From JAVKSL01 sp050744085 (lineage in GTDB: Bacteria > Actinomycetota > Acidimicrobiia > Acidimicrobiales > JAJPHD01): DNA of 64,000 bases. The notes under the pieces are model-generated. The model saw only the letters and a list, made by a program, of their open reading frames with translations, ran no database searches and was not told where the DNA came from. This document shows, piece by piece, positions 14,938-23,922 of the stretch (its first letter is position 1; each line of letters starts with the position of its first letter). The stretch is taken from NCBI GenBank assembly GCA_050744085.1, contig JBOGGU010000092.1:1-64000 (forward strand), read 5' to 3'. Position numbers and translations under genes: made by a program.

Positions 14938-17387
14938 CAGTCGCACGCCTCGCAGGTCCCGGGGTTCTCCAGCGAGCAGGCCACGGCAGCAGCGTCGGCG
15001 GAGCTGGCCGCCTCAGGCGAGCCTCCCGAGCCGCGCCCGCCCCCGCCGGAGACCCCGCCGGAGCCGGGGACCCCCCCGCTCCCCGAGCCGCCCCCCGCAG
15101 TCCCGGCGATCCTGGTTGCCGGCCGGGAGCGCAGGTAGTAGGTGGTCTTCACCCCGGATTTCCAGGCGTGCAGGTACATCGAAGAAAGCCGACCAATGGT
15201 GGGCGAGGCCACGAACAGGTTCAGCGACTGGCTCTGGTCGACAAAGGGGCCCCGTCCCGCGGCCAGGTCGATGAGCGAGCGCATCGGCAGCTCCCACGCG
15301 GTGCGGTAGACCGCCTTGAGGTCGTCCGGCAAGCCCTCCAGCGACGCAACCGACCCGTCGGAGCGCTTGAGCTGGGCGCGGGCCTCCTCGTTCCAGCACC
15401 CCCGCCGCTGCAGCTCGCGCACCAGGTACGTGTTCACCTGGAGGAACTCACCCGACAGCGTCTCGCGCTTGAACAGGTTCGACACCTGTGGCTCGATGCA
15501 CTCGTAGCAGCCCGCGATCGAGGCGATGGTGGCAGTGGGGGCGATGGCGATCAGCAGCGAGTTGCGGAGGCCGTGAGCGGCGATCCGAGCTCGCAACGGC
15601 GCCCAGCGCTCGGGCTCGCTCGGCGCCACCCCCCACAGGTCGAAGCTGAGGCGCCCCCCGGCGGCGTGGGTCTCGGCGAACGCCTCGTGCGGGCCGTGGG
15701 CCTCGGCCAGCTCGGTGGAGGCCCACAGGGCGTGGAAGTAGGCCTCCTCGGCGATGCGCCGCGACAGGCCGGCCGCCGCCTCGCTGTCGAAGGCCAGGCC
15801 CAGCTGGAAGAACACATCGGCGAGCCCCATGACCCCCAGGCCCACCGGGCGCCAGCGGGAGTTGGACACCGCAGTGCGGGGAGTGGGGTAGTAGTTGCGG
15901 TCGATCACCCGGTCCAGGAACGGGACCGCCGTTCGCACGATCTCGCCCAGACGCTCGAAGTCGAATGCGCCGTCGTGCACCAGGCGGGCCAGGTTCACCG
16001 ACCCGAGGTTGCACACCGCGGTCTCGTCGTCGGAGTTGACCTCGAGTATCTCGGTGCACAGGTTGGACAGGTGGACCACGTTCCCAGGCGACATCGCCTG
16101 GTTGCAGGTCCGGTTGGCGGTGTCCTTGAAGGTGATCCAGCCGTTGCCGGTCTCGGCCAGGGTGCGCATCATCCTGCTGAACAGCTGGCGGGCGGGCACC
16201 TGGCGCTCGTAGAGCCCGGCCCCCTCGGCCTCCAGGTAGGCCGACTCGAAGGCTTCCCCGTGCAGGTCGCACAGCTGGGGGACGACCTTGGGGTCGAACA
16301 GGCTCCACATCCAGTCGTTCTCCACCCGGGCCATGAACAGATCCGGGACCCAGTTGGCTATGTTGACGTGGCGGACCCGGCGCGAGTCGTCGCCGGTGTT
16401 GTCCCGCAGCTCCAGGAACTCCTCGATGTCCGCGTGCCAGGTCTCCAGGTACACGCACGCCGCGCCCTTGCGCCTGCCCCCCTGGTTGACCGCTGCCACC
16501 GAGGAGTCCAGCGTCTTGAGCCACGGGACGATCCCGTTGGACAGCCCGTTGGTCCCCCGGATCAGCGACCCCCTGGAGCGTACCCGCGAGAAGGCCACGC
16601 CGATGCCCCCGGCGTGCTTGGAGAGCCGGGCGATGTCGGCGTAGGCGTCGTAGATGGCGTCCAGCTCGTCGGCGGGGGAGTCGAGCAGGTAGCACGAGGA
16701 CATCTGCTCGTGAGTGGTGCCCGAGTTGAACAGGGTCGGGCTGGACGGCAGGTACTCCAGCGACGACATCAGCTCGTACAGCGCCTTGGCGTCGTGCACG
16801 TTCGCCGCCAGCCCGCACGCCACCCGCAGGAAGAAATACTGCGGGGTCTCGACGACCAGCCTGCTCTCGGGATGGCGCAGCAGGTAGCGGTCGTAGACGG
16901 TGCGCAGCCCGAAGAACTCGAAGCCCTCGCTGCGCTCGGCGACGACAGTGTCGTTCAGCTTGCGGGCATGCGAGGCGACGAACCCTGCAGTGCGCTCGCC
17001 CACCACCCCCAGCCGGTGAGCCGCGGCGACCGACTGGGAGAACGAGTAGATGTCCTGGTTGGCCACCTCCTTGTCGATCACCGTCGACAGCAGCCTGGCC
17101 GCCAGGCGGGAGTAGCTGGGCTCCTCGCTGATCAGGGCCGCGGCGGTCCTGATGGACAGGGCGTCCAGCTCCCCGGTGGTCACGCCGTCGCACAGCCCGC
17201 TGATCGTACGCAGGGCCACCCGCATCGGGTCCACCCCCTCCAAGCCAGTGGCGCAACGGGCCACCGCCCGCACGATCTTGTTCACGTCGACGCCCTCGAG
17301 GCCCCCGTTGCGCTTGCGGACCCGCATGGGGCCGGCGTCGGCTTCGGTGGCTCGGCGGGGCGGTGCGTAGGTGTCGACTGCCGTCAT
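14937..17387 (-). CDS. nrdA: Class Ia ribonucleotide reductase, large (alpha) subunit
   Basis: An 816-residue catalytic subunit that reduces nucleoside diphosphates. An ATP-cone begins near residue 20 (MRVRKRNGGLEGVDVNKIV) and gives allosteric control of activity. Radical-site motifs include MSSCYLL, SNLCTEILE (the NLCxE set), and the YECIEPQ region. The C-terminal pair Cys-x2-Cys (GTCEACD) is the shuttle that re-reduces the active site. It is tethered by a long Gly/Ser-rich linker (about 765-800) made of low-complexity repeats. ATG 17387 is chosen because a strong promoter places transcription at that codon. No NrdR box was recognised. Confidence 0.96.
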   Translation of the reverse strand: MTAVDTYAPPRRATEADAGPMRVRKRNGGLEGVDVNKIVRAVARCATGLEGVDPMRVALRTISGLCDGVTTGELDALSIRTAAALISEEPSYSRLAARLLSTVIDKEVANQDIYSFSQSVAAAHRLGVVGERTAGFVASHARKLNDTVVAERSEGFEFFGLRTVYDRYLLRHPESRLVVETPQYFFLRVACGLAANVHDAKALYELMSSLEYLPSSPTLFNSGTTHEQMSSCYLLDSPADELDAIYDAYADIARLSKHAGGIGVAFSRVRSRGSLIRGTNGLSNGIVPWLKTLDSSVAAVNQGGRRKGAACVYLETWHADIEEFLELRDNTGDDSRRVRHVNIANWVPDLFMARVENDWMWSLFDPKVVPQLCDLHGEAFESAYLEAEGAGLYERQVPARQLFSRMMRTLAETGNGWITFKDTANRTCNQAMSPGNVVHLSNLCTEILEVNSDDETAVCNLGSVNLARLVHDGAFDFERLGEIVRTAVPFLDRVIDRNYYPTPRTAVSNSRWRPVGLGVMGLADVFFQLGLAFDSEAAAGLSRRIAEEAYFHALWASTELAEAHGPHEAFAETHAAGGRLSFDLWGVAPSEPERWAPLRARIAAHGLRNSLLIAIAPTATIASIAGCYECIEPQVSNLFKRETLSGEFLQVNTYLVRELQRRGCWNEEARAQLKRSDGSVASLEGLPDDLKAVYRTAWELPMRSLIDLAAGRGPFVDQSQSLNLFVASPTIGRLSSMYLHAWKSGVKTTYYLRSRPATRIAGTAGGGSGSGGVPGSGGVSGGGGRGSGGSPEAASSADAAAVACSLENPGTCEACD

Positions 17388-17394
17388 GGTTGTA

Positions 17395-17423
17395 ATTACA
17401 TCACTGGTCCGAGCCGGTGTCAA
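17395..17423 (-). promoter_or_regulatory. Near-consensus promoter of nrdAB
   Basis: On the minus strand TTGACA (17423-17418) and TGTAAT (17400-17395) are 17 bases apart, close to the housekeeping sigma consensus. The -10 box ends seven bases before the nrdA ATG, so the mRNA should be leaderless. It is one of the two best promoters in the window. Confidence 0.75.
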
Positions 17424-17489
17424 ACCGTCCTTTGGAGGAATTGGGCTCGGTGCCGCCTCCCTCTGCGGCCCACCCACGACCAGTGAGCC

Positions 17490-18530
17490 TCAGCGGATGG
17501 CGATCCGCCCCTCCCCAGCCCCGCTCACCCTGCCAATCACCGCGGCCGGATGGCCGGTGGTGCGCAGCTGGGCCACGGCGGCGCCCGCCGCGCCTGGCTC
17601 GGCGCCGAACAGCAGCCCACCGGAGGTCTGGGCGTCGGCGAGCAGGACCAGGGTGTCCTCGCCGACAGTTGGGGCAATGTCGAGGCAGTCCCTCACCCAC
17701 TCCAGATTGCGTAACGTGCCACCAGGCACGCACCCCGAGGCTGCGAGGGCGCTGACCTCTGGCAGAAGGGGCACCATTCCTGAATCCAGCGCCACGTCCA
17801 CACCAGAGGCACGGGCCATCTTGGCAAGGTGGCCGAGCAGGCCGAAGCCGGTCACGTCGGTCGCCCCGGTCGCCCCGGCTTCGAGCGCCGCGACCGAGGC
17901 GGCGGCGTTGGTGGCCATCATCGAGTCGATCGCTGCCTCGGCCGTGCCCAGCCCCCGCTTGACGGCGGTGCACGCGATCCCGGTGCCGATCGCCTTGGTG
18001 AGGACCAGCTCGTCGCCCGGCCGCAGGCCCGCGTTGGTGAGGATGCGGGCCGGGTCGACCTCGCCGATCACCGCCTGGCCGTACTTGGGGACCGGGTCGT
18101 CCACCGTGTGGCCGCCGACCACCACCCAACCTCCCGCCGCGGCCGCGGCCGCCCCGCCTTCCAGCACCTCCACCAGGATCTCCGGGCTCAGCTCGGTGCG
18201 GGGCCAGGCCACCACACTGAGCGCGAACAGGGGGCGCCCGCCCATGGCCCAGATGTCGCTGGCCGCATTGACCGCGGCGATCCACCCCCACGTGCGGGCG
18301 TCGTCCACCAGCGGGGTGAAGAAGTCGACGCTCGCCACCAGGGCCCTCCGGTCGTCCAGGCGCCACACGGCCGCGTCGTCCCCGGTGTCGGTGCCCACCA
18401 GCAGGTCGGGGTGGCTGGCTGGTGTCACCTGGGCGAGCACGGCGGCAAGCTCCCCAGGCCCCAGCTTGCATGCGCAGCCGGCCCCCGGGCTGAACTCGGT
18501 GAGCCGCTTGACCTGCTCCGTCATGCTCAT
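17490..18530 (-). CDS. selD: Selenophosphate synthase
   Basis: A 346-residue enzyme that makes selenophosphate, the selenium donor for selenocysteine and selenouridine, from selenide and ATP. The N-terminal catalytic pair is present as Cys19 and Lys22 in GAGCACKLG, so this is the Cys, not Sec, form. GDDAAV and the VGGHTVDDP loop are conserved. ATG 18530 overlaps the stop of the restriction-like gene (ATGA). No selA, selB, tRNA-Sec or mnmH was found in the window, so the use of selenium here is not known. Confidence 0.93.
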   Translation of the reverse strand: MSMTEQVKRLTEFSPGAGCACKLGPGELAAVLAQVTPASHPDLLVGTDTGDDAAVWRLDDRRALVASVDFFTPLVDDARTWGWIAAVNAASDIWAMGGRPLFALSVVAWPRTELSPEILVEVLEGGAAAAAAGGWVVVGGHTVDDPVPKYGQAVIGEVDPARILTNAGLRPGDELVLTKAIGTGIACTAVKRGLGTAEAAIDSMMATNAAASVAALEAGATGATDVTGFGLLGHLAKMARASGVDVALDSGMVPLLPEVSALAASGCVPGGTLRNLEWVRDCLDIAPTVGEDTLVLLADAQTSGGLLFGAEPGAAGAAVAQLRTTGHPAAVIGRVSGAGEGRIAIR

Positions 18531-19611
18531 GACAGCCACCGTAGCGGGGGCGCCGCCGCTGACTTGACCGACGGCGGCACGAAGCCCGCCAGATCGGTGT
18601 AGGCGATCAGATCCCCGAGGGTGTTCGCGGTGAAGACCTTTCCCCGAGTCGCCCGGAGCAGGTCGCGGCAGTCTTGTTGCCGCACGCCGAACCCACGGCC
18701 GTCGATGCACGCGATCAGCTGGTACGAGCGGGCAGCGCTCCTCTCGCGCTCGTCACGCATGTGAGCCAGACGGAGGATCCGAGCCACCTTGTCACGGGCC
18801 GTCCCGTCGTCTCCGGTGATCTTCGCCTCGATGATGACATCGGGCACGATCTCATCTGGCACGAAGAAGTCTGGAGCCTGTTCGAATCCCGGCACCCGCT
18901 CCGCTCGGCCGGCCTTGCGGTACGGGATGAGTGACGACCGCAGCTGCATCTCGATGGCACTCTCCATCACGTCCCCGACGAGCTCAGATACCGCATCCCT
19001 GTGACTCGTGTACGGTCGGCCGAGGAATCGCTCGTACAGGAGGGCGGCGTAGGGCACGTCCTCGGTTGCGGCTCGTCGCACGCTGACCAGCCCGCCAACC
19101 GTGTCGAACTTGCTGAGCCGGTGCACCAGGCCGTCGGGTACGGCGACGGTGCTCAGCTTCAGCACCCCGCAAGCGGTTCGTAGCATGTCGGTGACTCGAT
19201 CCACGATAAGTGCGGTCGCCTTTGTGGCGAAGAAGTTCCGATCACGCTTGACCCTGGCGTCGATGGAACGGGCGCAATTCGCCGGGAGCGCGTTGCCGTC
19301 TCCTGGGCGGTCAGGTCCTGCCACTCAGGTGGGGAGACACCGAGGATCGTGCGCAGCGCGACGAAGGCCCGGGCGTTCTGTTTGAGCGCGACCCAGCAGG
19401 TGTCTGGCGTCACGACGGTGAATCCTTGGGTCGCCAGTCGCAGGGCCTCGTAGCCGTCCCGGAACTCCTCATAGGTCAAGAAGGAGCTGCCCCGCGGGAG
19501 CAACATGAACTGGCTGGTGAGGTCCGAGAAGGTGACAGCCACCATCTCGTCCATGAGCGACTCGAGCTGGCCGTGGTCGAGCTGGTACGGACGAACAATC
19601 TCTCCAGCCAT
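18527..19611 (-). pseudogene. Restriction endonuclease-like gene interrupted by a frameshift
   Basis: Two frames join into one protein of about 360 residues. The first starts at ATG 19611 (MAGEIVRPYQLDHG...) and is coherent to about 19300. The second carries on from about 19295 to 18527 (ALPANCARSIDARVKRDRNFF...). One base is missing near 19295-19299; ACGGC probably was ACGGGC, restoring Gln-Glu-Thr-Gly-Asn-Ala. The C-terminal half has a PD-(D/E)XK signature: Asp in VPDVIIEAKI, then Glu-Ala-Lys. Together with the adjacent methyltransferase this suggests a type II-like restriction enzyme. It could be intact in the cell if the deletion is a sequencing error. Start and stop both overlap neighbours, so the order methyltransferase-endonuclease-selD is tightly coupled. 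Confidence 0.6.
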
Positions 19612-21242
19612 CACGGCTCGCGTAGGGTGACGTCGACGTTGTCGAAATAGGGTGGGTCGGTGAGGACCGCGTCGAGGCTGTCCGGAGCAAGGGCCAGGTC
19701 CTGTGACGGTTCGCACGTGAGCCACGCCGATCGGTCATCCGTGGTCGGTTCGTGGTCGGAGAGGGGAGCTTCGATCTGCTCGCCGGGCGTGTAGACGAGT
19801 CTCTTGCTTGAGCTCGTGAGCTGTGTCTCGAAGGGACGCTGGGTGTAGGCCTTGGCGGTGGTGTACTTCTCGACAAAGTGCACGAACGATCCCGAGCCGA
19901 CGCCGGGTATGCCGATCAGGCTGTCCTCGCAGACGACGAGGCCGACCGGGAAGCCATGGACGCTGAAGATGTCCTGGCATTTCAAGGCGTAGGTGTCGTA
20001 GCGACCGAGCAGGTTCTGGTATCTGAGGAAGTCGCTGAACACAGTGGCGAGCGCCTGGCGGACCCGTCTGTCGGGCAGGTCCGAGATCACGTTGAGGAGG
20101 GTGCCAAGACCGAGAATCTGGCGCTGGTTGAACATCTCCCGGTAGCGGTGGTAGCCCCATCGGTGCAGCCTGGTCGTCTCATCCCCGGGGGGGATCTCGT
20201 CGTCAGGGATACGTAGGCTGTGTCCCACGGTCGCAAGCTGTGCTTGCGCCTGCTCGTATCGCTGGTAGTCGCCCGCATCGGGCGATTTGAACTGGCGCCC
20301 AGGACTCCGCGGGTAGCACGCTGGGCAGTGGTACTCGATCCCGAACAGGTGATGGTCCGGCGGCGCCGCGAGCTGCTGAGCGAAGGCGAACGCTGTCCCA
20401 CAGGAGAGGCATTCGGCCTTTCCTCGCTTGGTGTTCCCGTGGTCCAACGCCAGGTCGCAGGTGGGGCACTGCGGCTTCGATCCTGGCTCGATCTCGCAGA
20501 GGGCCTCGCACGACGGGCAGTGGTAGACCTGCCTCGGGTGACGCACGGCTTCGGCCACGAGGTAACCCGGATGCAGGTCCACGCGGCCCCCGCAGCCCGG
20601 GCACGGGCAGCTCTTCGTCCATAGGAAGTACTTCACCGGCACGTTCTCATGGCAGCCCAGACAGGATGTGGAGTACAGGGGCCCGATCTGTGCGCTGGTC
20701 TGGCGAACGACCTCGACTGCCGCTTTGCCGAAGTCGTCGAGGTCAAGGGGCTCCACCGCTTGGCGGACGAGCCAGTACGCCATCGGGTTGATGTCGCACC
20801 CCACCACGCCGAGCCCGAGGCGGAGTGCCTCGAACACGGTAGTCCCTCCCCCCATGAACGGATCGGCGACAAGGCCCTTGACGTCGTTGCTTACCCAGTA
20901 CGACTCCGACAGGGGGGCGTCCACGAACTCGGCGAGCAGGAGGCTGCGAAAGACACGTCCCGGTCGTCGAGCGAACCACTTGTGGATGGCGATGACGGGC
21001 CGGTAGCTCTGCTGGATCTGCTTCTCTCGAAGGGCCAGGGCGGCGACGAAGCTGGGATCGAAGCGGGTTTCCAGTCCAAACGGGCCCTTCGCTGGCGCCT
21101 TGCGCCGCTCAGAGGCTGAGGTGACGGGGTCCATCCCTGCAACCGGGACAACCGCGCTCACCGAGTCGCCGTCGTTCAAGGCTGGAGCCGAAAGATGATC
21201 ACGCCCGTCACCGTAGCGCCGCGTGTATGACACAGCTGACAT
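19611..21242 (-). CDS. DNA adenine/cytosine-N4 methyltransferase, C-terminus apparently truncated
   Basis: A 543-residue SAM-dependent methylase related to COG1743. Motif I is DPFMGGGTT with VVGCDINPMAYWL after it. Four Cys pairs in the middle (CLGCH, CPCPGCGG, CPSCEALC, CPTC) form Zn-ribbons, probably part of target recognition. Motif IV, DPPYFDNV, appears only about ten residues before the end. In relatives, 100 or more residues with motifs V to VIII follow, so this copy looks truncated or its tail is lost. ATG 21242 is preferred for an AGAGG site upstream; GTG 21266 is the alternative. The stop overlaps the endonuclease-like start (TGATG). Confidence 0.78.
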   Translation of the reverse strand: MSAVSYTRRYGDGRDHLSAPALNDGDSVSAVVPVAGMDPVTSASERRKAPAKGPFGLETRFDPSFVAALALREKQIQQSYRPVIAIHKWFARRPGRVFRSLLLAEFVDAPLSESYWVSNDVKGLVADPFMGGGTTVFEALRLGLGVVGCDINPMAYWLVRQAVEPLDLDDFGKAAVEVVRQTSAQIGPLYSTSCLGCHENVPVKYFLWTKSCPCPGCGGRVDLHPGYLVAEAVRHPRQVYHCPSCEALCEIEPGSKPQCPTCDLALDHGNTKRGKAECLSCGTAFAFAQQLAAPPDHHLFGIEYHCPACYPRSPGRQFKSPDAGDYQRYEQAQAQLATVGHSLRIPDDEIPPGDETTRLHRWGYHRYREMFNQRQILGLGTLLNVISDLPDRRVRQALATVFSDFLRYQNLLGRYDTYALKCQDIFSVHGFPVGLVVCEDSLIGIPGVGSGSFVHFVEKYTTAKAYTQRPFETQLTSSSKRLVYTPGEQIEAPLSDHEPTTDDRSAWLTCEPSQDLALAPDSLDAVLTDPPYFDNVDVTLREP

Positions 21243-21363
21243 TTGACCTCTTGTGCCCTGAACCACATCGACGGGGAAGTGTCGGCTCCAGTATGCCAGC
21301 GGGGTGTGACATGCCGGAGCGCCTGGTGCCAGTGCTGCTCAGCAGCAACTAGTGGCGGGGCGC

Positions 21364-22080
21364 CTACTTGAAGCGGCGGGCGTCCTCGGTGGCGTAGGCG
21401 GCGACGGCGGCGTCGGCGGCCGAGGTGGCTTCCAGCGCCGCGACCACCTCGGCGAGCCGGGGGGCGGGGATGGCGGCAGTGACCTCAGTGCTGCGCATCC
21501 CGGTGCGCGCCCGGGAGAGGGTACAGCCGGTGCTGGCGATCACATCGCCTTGCTCTTTGGCCACGGCGACGATGTGGCACTGAGGCTTGCCCTCCACGCG
21601 TAGCCCGGGCATGGCGTCGGAGAGCACCATCAAGCTGCGCGCGTTGATGCGGACGAGCACCACGTCTGGGTCGACTGGGGTGTCCGCGAGGGGGCCATAG
21701 GTGATCGCCCCCGGCTTGGTCGAGACAGTCGGGATCTCAGGGAACACCGACTCGGTGAACCAGCCGCTGGCCACCAGCGCGGCCACATCCTCCCGCCCGG
21801 CGGCCTCCGACAGGCTGAGCAGGCCGTGGGTGAGGCTTCCCACGCTGCAGTTGCCGTGGTCGGCGGGCGCCGTGGCGAAGGTTGCCTCGGTTGCCTTCAT
21901 CCAGAACACACACCCAGCCGCCACCCGACCGGTGCGCCCGTCCGCCGTCGGCGCCGGCATGGGGGCGTCGTAGCTGGCAACCCCCGCAGGGGGCATTTCG
22001 GAGAAGGTGATGGCGACCGGCGGGGCGGTCGGGTGCAGCGCGGCCGTGAGGGACTCGGACAGCTCGTTCCATGTGCTCAT
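21364..22080 (-). CDS. DUF169 family protein
   Basis: A 238-residue protein of the DUF169 family, whose members occur in bacteria and archaea with conserved cysteines. Here GCVFWMKA, GNCSVGS and ASTGCTLSRARTG carry them. The function is not established; metal or cofactor binding has been suggested for the family. ATG 22080 begins a clean domain start (MSTWNELSESL). It ends 284 bases from the methyltransferase start, and the mscL gene is 50 bases upstream on the same strand. Confidence 0.82.
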   Translation of the reverse strand: MSTWNELSESLTAALHPTAPPVAITFSEMPPAGVASYDAPMPAPTADGRTGRVAAGCVFWMKATEATFATAPADHGNCSVGSLTHGLLSLSEAAGREDVAALVASGWFTESVFPEIPTVSTKPGAITYGPLADTPVDPDVVLVRINARSLMVLSDAMPGLRVEGKPQCHIVAVAKEQGDVIASTGCTLSRARTGMRSTEVTAAIPAPRLAEVVAALEATSAADAAVAAYATEDARRFK

Positions 22081-22130
22081 GCCATAGAGCATGGCCCAGC
22101 CATGCGCTGGATGCACACCCGGGCGTGCCC

Positions 22131-22538
22131 TCAGGGTGTCGATGACGGTTGCACGGAGGTACAGAAGGAGCAGCGCTTGGCGGCCTCCGGGATCTTGCTC
22201 AGGCATTCGGGGCAGGACTTGGAGGCCGGGTCCTGGAACAGGCCCATGCGCTTGAGCAGGGCGTTGAACGGCAGGACGATCATGAAGTACACGACCGCAG
22301 CGACGAGGATGAAGGTGACGATCGCGGTGACGAGGCCGCCCCACGGGTACAGGATCTTGCCGACATGGAACCCGTTGTTGGAGAAGTTGCCGACCCCCCC
22401 TGAGGCCAGTCCTATGGACGGGGTGATGAAGGCCTTGACGAAGGCGTTGACCACGGCTTCGAAGGCCAGAGCCATGACCAGCCCGACAGCAATGGCCACT
22501 AGGTTGCCGCGCAGGAGGAAGTCCTTGAATCCCTTCAT
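22131..22538 (-). CDS. mscL: Large-conductance mechanosensitive channel
   Basis: A 135-residue MscL that opens under membrane tension to release solutes. MKGFKDFLLRGNLVAIAVG at the N-terminus and the second helix (LVTAIVTFILVAAVVYFMIV) are typical. The C-terminal tail differs from the classic helical bundle: it has Cys-x2-Cys and a second Cys-x2-Cys 12 residues later (CPEC...CSFC), a small zinc-ribbon-like tail also seen in other actinobacterial MscL proteins. ATG 22538 matches the conserved N-terminus. Confidence 0.94.
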   Translation of the reverse strand: MKGFKDFLLRGNLVAIAVGLVMALAFEAVVNAFVKAFITPSIGLASGGVGNFSNNGFHVGKILYPWGGLVTAIVTFILVAAVVYFMIVLPFNALLKRMGLFQDPASKSCPECLSKIPEAAKRCSFCTSVQPSSTP

Positions 22539-22593
22539 TCGTTTGCCCTTCCCTGTGAGGGTCCTCGGGACCCGTTTCAGCATTGGGGCAACC

Positions 22594-23922
22594 TTACGCC
22601 TCAGGCCAGGCTCCTGCCTGGTTAGATGCGTGGCGCCCCCAGCGCCACGGGGTGAGGGGCAGGGCGCGGGGGTAGTCCTCGAACATCCAGCGCACGAAGT
22701 GCCCGGCGGTCCAGGGCGTGGCCGACGCGACCCGGATCGCGCTCCCTGCGCCCTTGCGGTGCGCCAAGGCGCGCGCTGAGGCGCTGGCCAGGGCGTTGTC
22801 GATGGCCAGGCCAGTGGTGACGGCGCGGCGGTACTCGGCGGCCGCTCGCTCGGGGTGGCCTGCGCCGGAGCGCAGCACTGCCTGGGCGGCGAGGACGCCG
22901 GTCTCCAGGGCCTGTCCTATCCCCTCGCCGGTCATCGGGTCGCACGCCCGAGCGGCATCGCCGGCGAACAGGGCCCGCCCGCCCGCCGCGCTGAGGGCGC
23001 TGCGGCCGATCCTGGCTGGGATTGGCCAGGCCTTGTGGGGGGCCTCGGGCCTGGCGGCCGGGCCGAGGATCGCCCGGACGTGGTCTCGGGCCAACAGGTC
23101 TGACCACAGCCTGGCCAGCTCGGCGCCGTGTCTCGTGCTGTGGCGGCGGTGGATCCCGTACCCCACGTTCGCCCGCCCTCCTGCCAGGGGAAACGACCAC
23201 AGATAGCCGGGGAGCAGGTCAGGCTCGAAGCACACCCACAGCTGGCTCGCTGCCGGACCGCTCACGTCGGTGAAGTACTGACGAAACGCGTGCCAATCGC
23301 CACGGTAGCCGGGCTCGTCGGCGACGCCGAGCTGCTTGCGCAGGGGTGACCACATGCCGTCGGCGCCGATGACGTAGCGGGCCTTAAGGGTGCCCAGACC
23401 GTCTGCCTCGACCGAGATGGTCCCGCTGTCCGCCCCCCGCCGGCCGCCGGCTCGGGTCTCCACCCGGCCGCCCAGGAGCGCCCGGCCGCCCAGGAGCGCC
23501 CCGCCGCCCACGAGCCCGCCGCCCACGAGCCCGCCGCCCACGAGCCCGTGGCCTTCGAGCACGGTGGCCCCAGCTCGCCGGGCGAGGCCGACCAGGGCGG
23601 CGTCCAAGTCGGTGCGGCGGGCCACAGCGCCGTAGGTCCCAGCGTGGTGGGGGAAGGAGAAGTCGCCCACCCGTGCGGACGGGGAGCGGATCCTCACGTC
23701 GGTGAAAGGCGTCCAGGAGGCGACTGCCGCGGGGGACAGGCCGAGGTGCTCCAGGTGCCGAAGCGCCCCGGTGGTCAGCCCGTCCCCGCAGCACTTGTCC
23801 CGGGGAAACCGGGCCTTGTCGATCGCGACCACCTCGAGCCCGGCGCGTGCGAGCGTTATGGCGGCAGCGCAGCCAGCCGGGCCGGCGCCGACCACCACCA
23901 CGTCGGCCGTCTGGGTGCTCAA
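22594..23922 (-). CDS. Geranylgeranyl reductase family flavoprotein
   Basis: A 442-residue FAD-dependent reductase that hydrogenates isoprenoid double bonds, for example in menaquinone side chains or lipids. The FAD site is VVVVGAGPAGCAAA near residue 8, followed by CCGDGLTTGALRHL. The second FAD motif is ALFAGDAARACDPMTGEGIG. An insert of Leu-Val-Gly-Gly-Gly and Ala-Leu-Leu-Gly-Gly-Arg units (about residues 125-155, DNA 23464-23548) is a tandem-repeat expansion in a loop. The TTG start overlaps the stop of the SDR gene (TTGA), so it is the last gene of the long operon. Confidence 0.85.
   Translation of the reverse strand: MSTQTADVVVVGAGPAGCAAAITLARAGLEVVAIDKARFPRDKCCGDGLTTGALRHLEHLGLSPAAVASWTPFTDVRIRSPSARVGDFSFPHHAGTYGAVARRTDLDAALVGLARRAGATVLEGHGLVGGGLVGGGLVGGGALLGGRALLGGRVETRAGGRRGADSGTISVEADGLGTLKARYVIGADGMWSPLRKQLGVADEPGYRGDWHAFRQYFTDVSGPAASQLWVCFEPDLLPGYLWSFPLAGGRANVGYGIHRRHSTRHGAELARLWSDLLARDHVRAILGPAARPEAPHKAWPIPARIGRSALSAAGGRALFAGDAARACDPMTGEGIGQALETGVLAAQAVLRSGAGHPERAAAEYRRAVTTGLAIDNALASASARALAHRKGAGSAIRVASATPWTAGHFVRWMFEDYPRALPLTPWRWGRHASNQAGAWPEA

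Noticed and set aside
14622..17486. Plus-strand open frame of about 950 codons opposite nrdA and nrdB
   Set aside because: The minus strand encodes conserved ribonucleotide reductase motifs throughout. The plus frame is low-complexity and has no start signal.
17388..17489. tRNA-Sec or another selenium gene near selD
   Set aside because: The gap holds only the nrdA promoter; no cloverleaf-like sequence or selA/selB homologue was seen in the window.
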